Positions 51,470 to 59,873 of a stretch of 64,000 bases of DNA are shown here, in pieces (the stretch's first letter is position 1; every line of letters starts with the position of its first letter). The stretch is from Butyrivibrio proteoclasticus P6B7. Lineage in GTDB: Bacteria > Bacillota > Clostridia > Lachnospirales > Lachnospiraceae. The translations under genes were made by a program, and so were the position numbers. The notes under the pieces were generated by a model. The model had not been told where the DNA came from. It did not search any database and saw nothing but the letters and a program-made list of their open reading frames with translations. The DNA lies in NCBI RefSeq assembly GCF_000622085.1, contig NZ_JHWL01000003.1, positions 248,001 through 312,000 of the forward strand, written 5' to 3'.

Positions 51470-53167
51470 ATGAAACGAAAATCCCAGAGAAAATCTCTAC
51501 TGGTTCTTCCGATAATTCTGCTCCTTGTTGCTGCAGCTCTACTTGTATTCGGAAGCACCTTATTTACTACAGAAGAATCTCCACATTACAACCAGCTTAG
51601 TTCAGGCTGGTCTGTTAGTCGTGGAGGTGAAACATATGAAGACGTCACTATTGCGGACCTTAGTCTGGGACTTCTGAAAAAAGACGAGGTTATAACAATC
51701 AAACGGAGTATTCCTCCAACCGATATCCAAAACCCAACAATTCTATTCAAGACCGTTTTTTCCACTGTGGTTGTACGTATAGATGGAGATATTGTTTATA
51801 CCTATGGTCTTGATAATTATGAAAAGGGTAAATATATCCCAAAGAAATATCATATGCTTCCCATAAAGAATGGGAATGTGGAACATGAAATTGAAATAAC
51901 CCTTACTGTATCTGAGGGTAGAGCCTATAAAGCAATATATCCGGTTTATTATGGAACAAAGCGCGAGCTGTTGCGCACATTTTTCCAGTATCGAAGACTG
52001 GCCATCTTTGTTGGTGGTTTCTTTGTTATCTATGCATGCCTTTTTGTTTCTCTGGGATTATTCCTGTCTCTTAATGGAAGAGGCTCCAAGTCGGTGTTTA
52101 TGACCGCAGCACTTTCCATGGTTCTTGGAGTTTTTACCTTCTGTTACAATGACACCCTATGTTTTATTAGTGATAATGATGACTTTTTTATTATTGCCGA
52201 GTATGGAGCACTGTATCTCATCCCCATCATGATAAGCTTCCTGTTCTATTCTGTGCATCCTGAGATTGCCAGGGTAAGACAGAGGATCATTATCGTTATC
52301 AATATTATTATTCCTATAGTAGCCTGGGTTTTGCACATAAGAGGTATTGCACATCTTAATCTTTTTGTCCTCCCGATGCAGGTCATTTCCGTTATAGAAA
52401 TGGTGGGAATGCTTCCTGTGCTTATTAAAGGTATTAGGAAAGAGTATAAAACCAGGAAGGAATCCGTTACTTACACTGGAATACAAGCGGATAACTATCT
52501 CCTGCTTGGCTTTGCCATCATGATTTCTTTTACAATTTTGGAAATCTTAATGTTCAATGCATCCAATTATATAAAGGGCATTAAAGTGGTAAGTCTCTTT
52601 GCAAGGGTCAGCTTCATGAACCTTGGAATGATGTGCTTTATCATTTGCCTTTTCGTGTATTATTTCCTGAACGGCATCGATCATATGAATGAAAGCAAGG
52701 TTAAAAATGAGCTTGAAGGAATAGCTTACACAGATGCCTTGACTGGCCTTATGAACAGAGCGAAGTGTATGCAGTACGGGGAAACACTGGAGGGGGACTA
52801 TGCTCTGGTGAGCCTTGACCTTGATAAGCTTAAGTATGTTAATGACACCTTTGGACATAATGAAGGAGACAGGATGTTAAAAGCCTTTGCTGATATCCTG
52901 GTTGACTCTTTTATTGGTGCCAACATAATCGGAAGATTAGGCGGTGACGAGTTCATAGTTATCTTTGAAAAGCCCTCGAAAGACGTTTGTGACAAGTGCA
53001 TTAGTCTCATGCAGAAGAATATCCAGGCTTTTAACGAGAAAAAGGAGAAGTTCACACTGTCAGCATCTGCAGGATACGCATACAGCAAGGAGGCAGATAC
53101 CATAGATGACGTTTACTTCCTTGCAGATTCCAGAATGTATGAAATGAAGGAGAAACACCATGCGTAA
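51470..53167 (+). CDS. Membrane diguanylate cyclase (jelly-roll sensor, multi-TM, GGDEF)
   Basis: 565 residues. A TM helix (11-30) leads to an extracellular domain of about 140 residues (QLSSGWSVSRGGETYEDV, YTYGLDNYEKGKYIPKKYH), then about seven TM helices (about 175-395), a short coiled coil (NELEGIAYTDALTGLMNRAK) and a GGDEF domain with RLGGDEF (491-495). The motif is intact, so it should make cyclic-di-GMP. The sensor-7TM layout recalls 7TMR-DISM proteins. A perfect TATAAT lies at 51426-51431. Its stop overlaps the next gene by 8 bases. Confidence 0.88.
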   Translation: MKRKSQRKSLLVLPIILLLVAAALLVFGSTLFTTEESPHYNQLSSGWSVSRGGETYEDVTIADLSLGLLKKDEVITIKRSIPPTDIQNPTILFKTVFSTVVVRIDGDIVYTYGLDNYEKGKYIPKKYHMLPIKNGNVEHEIEITLTVSEGRAYKAIYPVYYGTKRELLRTFFQYRRLAIFVGGFFVIYACLFVSLGLFLSLNGRGSKSVFMTAALSMVLGVFTFCYNDTLCFISDNDDFFIIAEYGALYLIPIMISFLFYSVHPEIARVRQRIIIVINIIIPIVAWVLHIRGIAHLNLFVLPMQVISVIEMVGMLPVLIKGIRKEYKTRKESVTYTGIQADNYLLLGFAIMISFTILEILMFNASNYIKGIKVVSLFARVSFMNLGMMCFIICLFVYYFLNGIDHMNESKVKNELEGIAYTDALTGLMNRAKCMQYGETLEGDYALVSLDLDKLKYVNDTFGHNEGDRMLKAFADILVDSFIGANIIGRLGGDEFIVIFEKPSKDVCDKCISLMQKNIQAFNEKKEKFTLSASAGYAYSKEADTIDDVYFLADSRMYEMKEKHHA

Positions 53168-54821
53168 AAGAGTCATATACCTGGCGATTGCCTTCATAAC
53201 CTTCCTGGCCATGATGTATATCGGGGATTTCATTGTTAAGCCCGAGAGCCTTAGCAGAGTTCAGGTTCTTGAGGATGGATGGTATGTCAGGTACAACGAC
53301 ATAGAGTATACCGATGTTAAGCTTTCTTCACTTAGAAAGCTTATTGGAAATGGCACTTACAAAGGTGACAAGCTCCTTCTGGTGCACGAAAACGTAGATC
53401 TGAGTAGCTATGCAAGCCCTGCTTTAATGATGGAATCTCGCTTTAGTGCCTGGAAAGTAAGCTGTGATCATGAGGAAGTAAGCCAGAGATACATAGATTA
53501 TTTTGAGAATGGTAAATTTATCGGATGCGAGAACAATTTTGTCACATTACCAACCAGTGACAGTCCTGTTGAACTGGAAATAGAGTTCCTTGTTTCTGAA
53601 ACAGGTGCTTATAGTTTCTATGAGCCAATTGTGGCAGCAGATTATATGGATCTTCTTCTTTATGCGGTCTATAATAATCTGTTTATCTTCCTGATTTCTG
53701 TATTTCTTATAATATTCGGAATAATGTTCTTTGTTATTGCCATAGGCTTTAGTAGTAGCTTCACAGAGATCAATATGCAGATGTATTCAGCCATATTGTT
53801 TATTCTGCTGGGAGTATGGTTCCTTACGCAGTTTAAGGTCCTGGACCTTTTCATGGATTCCAATGGACATCAGACAGAGATCGAATATATTTCTCTTTAT
53901 CTTTTAGTGCCGATAATGTACCTGACCATGGGCTGTAATCGTAATTACTTAAGAAGTAAGCTGTTCCTTTCCTTCTCCATAACCGGTTCAGTTGTGGCCA
54001 TTACACCTATATTCCTGCATTTTTTCAATATAGTTCATATCAATCAGATGCTTTATGTCTTTCAGCTTGATGCATGGGCCCTTTGCACATTTATGGTAAT
54101 CATGCTGTTTAGAGATAGCAAATCCGGGACTCTTACAATGCCCCAGACCATTCAGCTTGCTGGTCAGACAGCCCTTGTAGTATCCTTCTTTTTCAATGCA
54201 ATATTCTATTACTTGGAAGTATTCGGTGTTTATGAACAGATAATGTTGTCTAAGAAAGCCGTACCAATGGGTGCTATTTGCATGGTATTTGCAACGTTGG
54301 TCAACTATCAGATCTACATTTCAGAGTCCTACGCCCGTCAGAGGGAATACAACTCCCTTACGCACCTTGCCTATGCTGACGGCCTTACAGATATTCCAAA
54401 CAGATCCCGCTATGAGAAATACCTTGCTGACCTCAACAAGAAAGAGGATGACTATATTATCATAAGCATAGACCTTAACGGTCTTAAGCAGGTTAACGAT
54501 AAGCAGAGTCACCTGATGGGAGATAAGTATCTTCTTGACTTTACCGATGCACTTGAACAGACCTTCTCACGGAAGGGCTTCTTTGCCCGAATTGGTGGAG
54601 ATGAGTTCGTAGTTATCCTGACAGGTGACTACATGGCCCAGGTGGATGACCTGTTAAAAGAGCTAAATTCTAAGCTGGAAGAAATGAATAAAGCAGATCC
54701 ATCCATAAATAGAAGCGCGGCAGCAGGCTACGCCTTTCGCCATGAAACCAGTACCACAGATCTTAACAGCGTTTATCTTCTTGCCGACGAGCGTATGTAC
54801 ATCAATAAGAGAAATAGGTGA
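53160..54821 (+). CDS. Membrane diguanylate cyclase, second of the pair
   Basis: 553 residues with the same layout as its neighbour: TM helix (6-24), extracellular domain (VLEDGWYVRYNDIEYTDV, YIDYFENGKFIGCENNFVTLP), a seven-TM region (about 165-390), HLAYADGLTDIPNRSRYEKY and GGDEF with RIGGDEF (479-483, intact). It overlaps the upstream cyclase gene by 8 bases, so the two are translationally coupled and probably arose by tandem duplication. Protein identity between the pair appears low in the sensor domain, so ligands may differ. Confidence 0.88.
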   Translation: MRKRVIYLAIAFITFLAMMYIGDFIVKPESLSRVQVLEDGWYVRYNDIEYTDVKLSSLRKLIGNGTYKGDKLLLVHENVDLSSYASPALMMESRFSAWKVSCDHEEVSQRYIDYFENGKFIGCENNFVTLPTSDSPVELEIEFLVSETGAYSFYEPIVAADYMDLLLYAVYNNLFIFLISVFLIIFGIMFFVIAIGFSSSFTEINMQMYSAILFILLGVWFLTQFKVLDLFMDSNGHQTEIEYISLYLLVPIMYLTMGCNRNYLRSKLFLSFSITGSVVAITPIFLHFFNIVHINQMLYVFQLDAWALCTFMVIMLFRDSKSGTLTMPQTIQLAGQTALVVSFFFNAIFYYLEVFGVYEQIMLSKKAVPMGAICMVFATLVNYQIYISESYARQREYNSLTHLAYADGLTDIPNRSRYEKYLADLNKKEDDYIIISIDLNGLKQVNDKQSHLMGDKYLLDFTDALEQTFSRKGFFARIGGDEFVVILTGDYMAQVDDLLKELNSKLEEMNKADPSINRSAAAGYAFRHETSTTDLNSVYLLADERMYINKRNR

Positions 54822-54888
54822 TTTTCTATAGCCAAGAGGAAAATACAGGTCTATAATGTGGAAAACGTAAGGACATAGGCCGGAGGAT

Positions 54889-55377
54889 GTGGATAAAATG
54901 GCAAAAGATGATAAGACAAACGTAATGAGAGTTCTTGATGGCAAGAAGATCGCCTACAAGAGCCATATGTATGAACAGGATGCTTCTCTTAGCGGCGAAG
55001 AGATTGCCGGAATTCTTGGAGAAGATGCAGATAAAGTATTTAAGACCCTGGTAACTGTTGGTAAGACAGGCCAGCACTATGTTTTTGTTATACCAGTTAA
55101 GGCTGAGCTTGACCTTAAAAAGGCCGCCAAGGCAGTATCCGAGAAGTCAATAGCAATGCTTCCGCAAAAAGAACTACTTCCTTTAACAGGATATGTTCAT
55201 GGCGGATGCTCACCAATAGGCATGAAAAAGGCTTTCCCAACGATCATAAATGAAAGCGCCAAAGAATATGACGAGATATTCTTTAGCGCCGGAAAAGTCG
55301 GTTATCAGGTTGAATTAGCAGTAAAGGATATTGAAAAGGCGATTCGTTATTCTTTCGCCGATGTAGTAACTGAGTAA
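54889..55377 (+). CDS. ybaK: Cys-tRNA(Pro)/Cys-tRNA(Cys) deacylase, YbaK type
   Basis: 162-residue trans-editing protein that hydrolyses mischarged aminoacyl-tRNA. The conserved segments are YEQDASLSGEEIAGILGED, KVFKTLVTVG, VFVIPVKAELDLKKAAK (catalytic Lys region), TGYVHGGCSPIGMKK and IFFSAGKVGYQVEL. Normal length. The last 31 bases overlap the 3' end of the convergent MFS gene. Confidence 0.93.
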   Translation: MDKMAKDDKTNVMRVLDGKKIAYKSHMYEQDASLSGEEIAGILGEDADKVFKTLVTVGKTGQHYVFVIPVKAELDLKKAAKAVSEKSIAMLPQKELLPLTGYVHGGCSPIGMKKAFPTIINESAKEYDEIFFSAGKVGYQVELAVKDIEKAIRYSFADVVTE

Positions 55378-56531
55378 TCAGTAGCTTTTTTACATGCTAT
55401 AAAGGCAGCGGCGATAGAGAAAACGAAGAAGGCTGCCAGTACCATAATTGCGATCCTAAGACTGAACTTATCTCCAATGTAGCCTGTGATCGCCGTGAAG
55501 AGCCATCCACCAATACCGGTGGCAGTTGTTATCATACCGGTGGCGGTGGCAGTTTTTTTGCCTGCAAAGGAAAGCATGATATTAAGAACACTTGGATAAA
55601 TGGCACCGCTGGCAAATCCAAGCATAGCACACAGTACAAGAACAACGTCTGCGGAAGAAACAAGGGCAATAATAACAGCAACGATAGGGATAGCAAATAC
55701 TGCAGCTATAAGAATTCCCTTTGCTTTCTTGGCAAAAAAGCCTACGCAGAACCTTGATGGGATCATGAAGATCCAGAAGATAGAAAGGGCGAGCCTTCCC
55801 TTGCTGGATACAAGTATGTTGGCAAAAAGGCTCTCTACAAAGAATGCAAATCCATTTTCGAAACCAACATAGATTAGCATGATCACGCATAGAAGAAGGA
55901 TTCCAAAAACGTAGAATTTGGTATTGGAAGGCGCGGAGGAATCGCTTGAGTCTTCGGTTACGGTCTCTCTGACATAGTCTCCAGCTGTGACCATTCCAAT
56001 ATAGGTAATGACGCTGCCAATTGCCAAAAGGGCAAAAAGAGTTCTCCAGTGGAATCCCATAAACAGGTACTTATCTACTACCAAAGGCGCTACAAAGGCG
56101 CCAAGAGCATACATAGAAGTAAGGAACCCAAGCTTGCTGCTTCCGGAAACCGGATAGGAATCTGTTAGTGAAGCGATTGCAACAACCTGAAGAGCACTTG
56201 TGGTCATTCCAAGCAGGAATACGCCTGCCACAAAGATGATATTTGATGTAGTGACAAGGATAAATCCTGCGCCAAGAAGCTGAATAATAAGGAAAATGCG
56301 AATGATTTCTTTTTTGTTGGTCTGATCTGCTATGATGCCAAGAAATAACGGTGCAAGCATAGTTGCAAACAGCTCAACTGATGCAAACAGACCCATTTCT
56401 GTAATTGACAGGTCATAGGTGACGCCAATGACACGAAGAGAAGCCTGGTAACCACCAGCTTCAAAGCCATTTATAAACACGATTGCAAACAATACTAACC
56501 ACAAAAAATCAAAGCGCTTTTTTTCTTTCAT
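55347..56531 (-). CDS. MFS transporter
   Basis: 394 residues with about 12 hydrophobic helices. The start is the ATG at 56531 with AAGGAG 7 bases upstream; the frame extends to 56549 across that ribosome site. The loop between helices 2 and 3 (GIIADQTNKKEIIR) is a weak version of the MFS A motif. The pattern resembles drug or small-metabolite exporters, but no substrate can be assigned. Its 3' end overlaps ybaK tail to tail by 31 bases. Confidence 0.85.
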   Translation of the reverse strand: MKEKKRFDFLWLVLFAIVFINGFEAGGYQASLRVIGVTYDLSITEMGLFASVELFATMLAPLFLGIIADQTNKKEIIRIFLIIQLLGAGFILVTTSNIIFVAGVFLLGMTTSALQVVAIASLTDSYPVSGSSKLGFLTSMYALGAFVAPLVVDKYLFMGFHWRTLFALLAIGSVITYIGMVTAGDYVRETVTEDSSDSSAPSNTKFYVFGILLLCVIMLIYVGFENGFAFFVESLFANILVSSKGRLALSIFWIFMIPSRFCVGFFAKKAKGILIAAVFAIPIVAVIIALVSSADVVLVLCAMLGFASGAIYPSVLNIMLSFAGKKTATATGMITTATGIGGWLFTAITGYIGDKFSLRIAIMVLAAFFVFSIAAAFIACKKATDYSVTTSAKE

Positions 56532-56635
56532 GTCAGGGCTCCTTCCCATGAAGTTGCTAATTTCAGTGGATAATATTATTTTATCATCAATATAACGTTA
56601 ATAAGTGGATGTAAAAGAAATTTAAGAAAAAGATA

Positions 56636-57061
56636 ATGGAAATTTCGCCCATGAATACTAGAGAGTTTTTGGAACAGTTATTAGATAAATACAGCGCTTT
56701 GACAAGGACAGAGCTTTCCGATGAGATGCTTGGACCTTATTCAAAGACAGTTCTTTTTGATGCTGGTTACAAAACAGATACCAGCCAGATTAAAAGAAAT
56801 CAGGCTGCCAGAATCTCCCATGAATTCCTCAAATACACTCTTAAAGAAGAGGATGTGGACTGGAACGATGTCAGAAACCTTAAGGACATCTACGATTGCA
56901 AGATTTGTGCAAATCCAGTTGCCCAAGTTTATGAAAAGGGTATAATAGATTCTCGGGAAAAAGATATCTTCGGAATGGAAGATATTTTAACGGAAATACA
57001 ATTATCAACCATTATAGAAAGGCTTTCGAAGAGAATTTCGAAGCAGGATATTCGTCAATGA
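56636..57061 (+). CDS. Hypothetical protein coupled to the permease
   Basis: 141 residues, soluble and mostly helical. It begins EISPMNTREFLEQLLDKYSA and contains DAGYKTDTSQIKRNQAARIS, plus two cysteines in YDCKICANPVAQVYEKGI. No recognised domain. Its TGA overlaps the ATG of the following permease (ATGA at 57058-57061), so the two are translationally coupled and may act together. No clear ribosome site before the ATG at 56636; AAGAAAAAG is weak. The Met at 56651 is another possible start. Confidence 0.6.
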   Translation: MEISPMNTREFLEQLLDKYSALTRTELSDEMLGPYSKTVLFDAGYKTDTSQIKRNQAARISHEFLKYTLKEEDVDWNDVRNLKDIYDCKICANPVAQVYEKGIIDSREKDIFGMEDILTEIQLSTIIERLSKRISKQDIRQ

Positions 57062-58179
57062 AACAGTTTTTTTCTAAGATCAAATCAGACCCGGTGCTTA
57101 TTGCAGCCTGGATTCTTGCCATTATATCAGCCTTTGTGGTGACTCCGGACAAAGAATACATCGGCTATATAGATTTCAGATCCCTTGGAATTCTGTGGTC
57201 TTTGATGATCGTAATTCAGGGATTAAAAGAAAACTCAGTCTTTGAGAAGATAGCTACAGGGCTTCTTGAGAAGGTTAATACAGGTAGGAGTCTTGCTATC
57301 ATCCTTATCTTGATGTGCTTTTTGGGCAGCATGTTTATTACCAACGATGTGGCACTTATAACCTTCGTTCCCTTTGCCCTTATGCTTCTTCACAGCTGCA
57401 AAAGAGATGATCTTGCTATTCCGGTAGTGGTTCTTCAGACTGTGGCAGCTAATCTTGGAAGTATGCTTACTCCTATTGGCAATCCTCAGAACCTGTACCT
57501 GTTTAGTGCAACAGGAATGGGAATTGTGGAATTCATTCTCTGCATGCTCCCATACACTCTGATCACCTTGGCACTTCTTTTTGTATCAGCCTTCCTTCTT
57601 AAGAACGGAAGTAACAAGATTGAGATGTCTGGTGATGTGCTGACAGTAGGTAAATTTGGATCAAACAAGCAGATCATCATCTACATGGTTCTTTTCGTGC
57701 TGGCCATTTTGTCAGTAGTTAGAGTTATCCCATGGTACGTGGCAGCAATTTGCGTATTTGTAGTTGTTCTTGGAATGGATTACAAGATCCTGTTTAGGGC
57801 AGACTACATGCTGCTTTTGACCTTTATTGGATTTTTTGTTTTCACTGGAAACATTGGAAGAATTCCTCAGATTCATGATTATCTTAAGGGAATAGTAAGC
57901 GGAAGAGAATTTTACAGTGCAATAGTGGCCAGTCAGTTTATCAGTAACGTACCAGCCACTTTCCTTCTTTTTGAATTTGCAGAGGATTATAAAGAGCTAC
58001 TTAGAGGAGTTAATATCGGCGGCCTGGGAACCTTGATTGCTTCCATGGCAAGCCTTATTTCCTACAAGAATTTCGCTAATGCTTTTCCTGATAAGAAAGG
58101 CAAATACATCCTTAAATTCTCTCTGGTAAATGTGATCTATCTTGTGATAATGCTTCTTTTACATATTGTCCTGGTGTGA
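57058..58179 (+). CDS. SLC13/ArsB-NhaD-type anion permease
   Basis: 373 residues with about ten hydrophobic helices. Ion-transporter superfamily motifs are present: a helix-loop FITNDVALITFVPFA and the substrate-site NLGSMLTPIGNPQNLYLF, with a second repeat at FISNVPATFLLFEF. Such proteins export arsenite or move dicarboxylates or Na+/H+; none can be chosen from sequence. Shorter than typical family members (about 420-450). Translationally coupled to the upstream hypothetical gene. Its stop lies 5 bases from the convergent cyclase gene. Confidence 0.85.
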   Translation: MKQFFSKIKSDPVLIAAWILAIISAFVVTPDKEYIGYIDFRSLGILWSLMIVIQGLKENSVFEKIATGLLEKVNTGRSLAIILILMCFLGSMFITNDVALITFVPFALMLLHSCKRDDLAIPVVVLQTVAANLGSMLTPIGNPQNLYLFSATGMGIVEFILCMLPYTLITLALLFVSAFLLKNGSNKIEMSGDVLTVGKFGSNKQIIIYMVLFVLAILSVVRVIPWYVAAICVFVVVLGMDYKILFRADYMLLLTFIGFFVFTGNIGRIPQIHDYLKGIVSGREFYSAIVASQFISNVPATFLLFEFAEDYKELLRGVNIGGLGTLIASMASLISYKNFANAFPDKKGKYILKFSLVNVIYLVIMLLLHIVLV

Positions 58180-58184
58180 CAGCT

Positions 58185-59873
58185 TTAGCTTTGTCTTAGC
58201 TCATCATACATCTTGCGCTTATTCTGATACATTCTCTGATCCGCAAGAAGATATACTTCATGAGAGCCTTGATCTGGACGTTCATGACGGAATGCGTAGC
58301 CTGTGGCTACGCTTCTTTTATATTCAGAATAAATCGCATTCATAACATCGAGAGCGCTGTTCATTCTGTCGATAAGTGAGTTTACGTCGATGCCAGCGGT
58401 ATCTCTTATGATGATCAGGAACTCATCGCCTCCGATTCGGGCGCATTCGCTACTATCGCTAAAGGTATTGGTAAGCACCTTGGAGAAATCTTTAATGTAC
58501 TTATCTCCAGTAAGGTGGCCGTATTTATCGTTAACAGTCTTAAGCCCGTTAAGGTCTATGCTTATGATACAGTAGTCATCATCTGTTTCATCCAGCGTAG
58601 CAAGAAGCTTGTCTGCGCTTGCTCTGTTAGGAAGATTAGTAAGTCCATCTGCATAGGCAAGGTGTGTAAGAGAAGCAAACTCTTTTTTCCTTGCGTAGGA
58701 TTCTGTAATAAAGAGAAGGTAATTAGCAATCTGGCATAGCGCAAAGAACAGACATCCTGAAACAATGATCAGAATGCTTGATCTTGGATTAATAAAGATA
58801 TAGTAGTTGCCTAGATAGTAGAGAATGACATGTACCATTTCTGAAAGAGTAAACACAGAAAGACCTACCATCTGAACAAGAGAAGATGGGGACAGATCTC
58901 TCTTTCTGAAATTTTTCACTGCGAAAAAGGCTACAACTCCAAAGCCGAAAAAGGCATTAATATGATAGAGAGGAAGTGTTACTCTCATGTGAATATTGAA
59001 ACAGTAATGAAGCACATACTGAACAATCACAAGTAGGCTACTTATTGCCACCAAAAGGAAATATCTCTTTTTGTTCTCAATATTCTGAATGAAGTATAGA
59101 ATCAGCAGGCAGAATGGCACTATCAGCAGCATAGAAAAGTATTCTGCTTCTGTTTCTGAAGGAGCATACATAAAGAATGACAATAGGTTGTAATAGCTAA
59201 GGAGCCATGCGCCCACATTCATGCACAGGATAGAACTTAGCAAAAGATCTATGGTCTTAGGCACAACAGATATAAATAGCAGGGTTATAAACAGGAAGGT
59301 AAGACCAAATATCAACAGGAACATACCGGCAAATATTATGATCCTATGGGTGTGGATGATCATTCCTTCTACGTCGGACTGGTTACCGAACATGACAATT
59401 TCCAGGTTGTTAAAGGCATCTGGCTCATTGACCTTCATGTAGAAAGTCAGAGTCTTTCCGGCATAATCATGAGGAAGAGAGATGATATGGTAGTTTTTGC
59501 CAATAAACTGATTCTTTTCATACATCTCTTCACCGTAGTTATATATTTCTTCACCATCCAAATAGCAGGTAAGAGTTGTGTATCTGCTTTTGAATACAAC
59601 CACCGGGGACGGGATATAGCCAATGTCAGTAAGGGTGTGGGACATGGTGACAGTGTCATTTCTTTGAAGCTTTTCAGTCAGATATTTATAAAAGGTCGTG
59701 ATGTTTGCATTTTCATATTTCTTTTGATTAATGTATAATTCCCATCCGTCAGCAAAATCGTTGTGGGGATAAACTGCATGATAAGTAAGCCTGCTCTCAC
59801 AGAGGAAAATAATGAGACCAGCTATAATAAGTGCAGATATAGTTGCCACAATACGACTTTGTTTTACGTTCAT
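58185..59873 (-). CDS. Membrane diguanylate cyclase, third paralogue
   Basis: 562 residues. TM helix (8-26), extracellular domain (DFADGWELYINQKKYENA, YNYGEEMYEKNQFIGKNYH), about seven TM helices (about 180-395), HLAYADGLTNLPNRASADKL and GGDEF with RIGGDEF (481-485, intact). The same architecture as the two plus-strand cyclases; the helix before the GGDEF domain (ITESYARKKEFASLTHLAYA) is closest to that of the 53160 gene. Its start overlaps the stop of the upstream minus-strand cyclase by 4 bases (ATGA), so they are coupled. Confidence 0.88.
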   Translation of the reverse strand: MNVKQSRIVATISALIIAGLIIFLCESRLTYHAVYPHNDFADGWELYINQKKYENANITTFYKYLTEKLQRNDTVTMSHTLTDIGYIPSPVVVFKSRYTTLTCYLDGEEIYNYGEEMYEKNQFIGKNYHIISLPHDYAGKTLTFYMKVNEPDAFNNLEIVMFGNQSDVEGMIIHTHRIIIFAGMFLLIFGLTFLFITLLFISVVPKTIDLLLSSILCMNVGAWLLSYYNLLSFFMYAPSETEAEYFSMLLIVPFCLLILYFIQNIENKKRYFLLVAISSLLVIVQYVLHYCFNIHMRVTLPLYHINAFFGFGVVAFFAVKNFRKRDLSPSSLVQMVGLSVFTLSEMVHVILYYLGNYYIFINPRSSILIIVSGCLFFALCQIANYLLFITESYARKKEFASLTHLAYADGLTNLPNRASADKLLATLDETDDDYCIISIDLNGLKTVNDKYGHLTGDKYIKDFSKVLTNTFSDSSECARIGGDEFLIIIRDTAGIDVNSLIDRMNSALDVMNAIYSEYKRSVATGYAFRHERPDQGSHEVYLLADQRMYQNKRKMYDELRQS

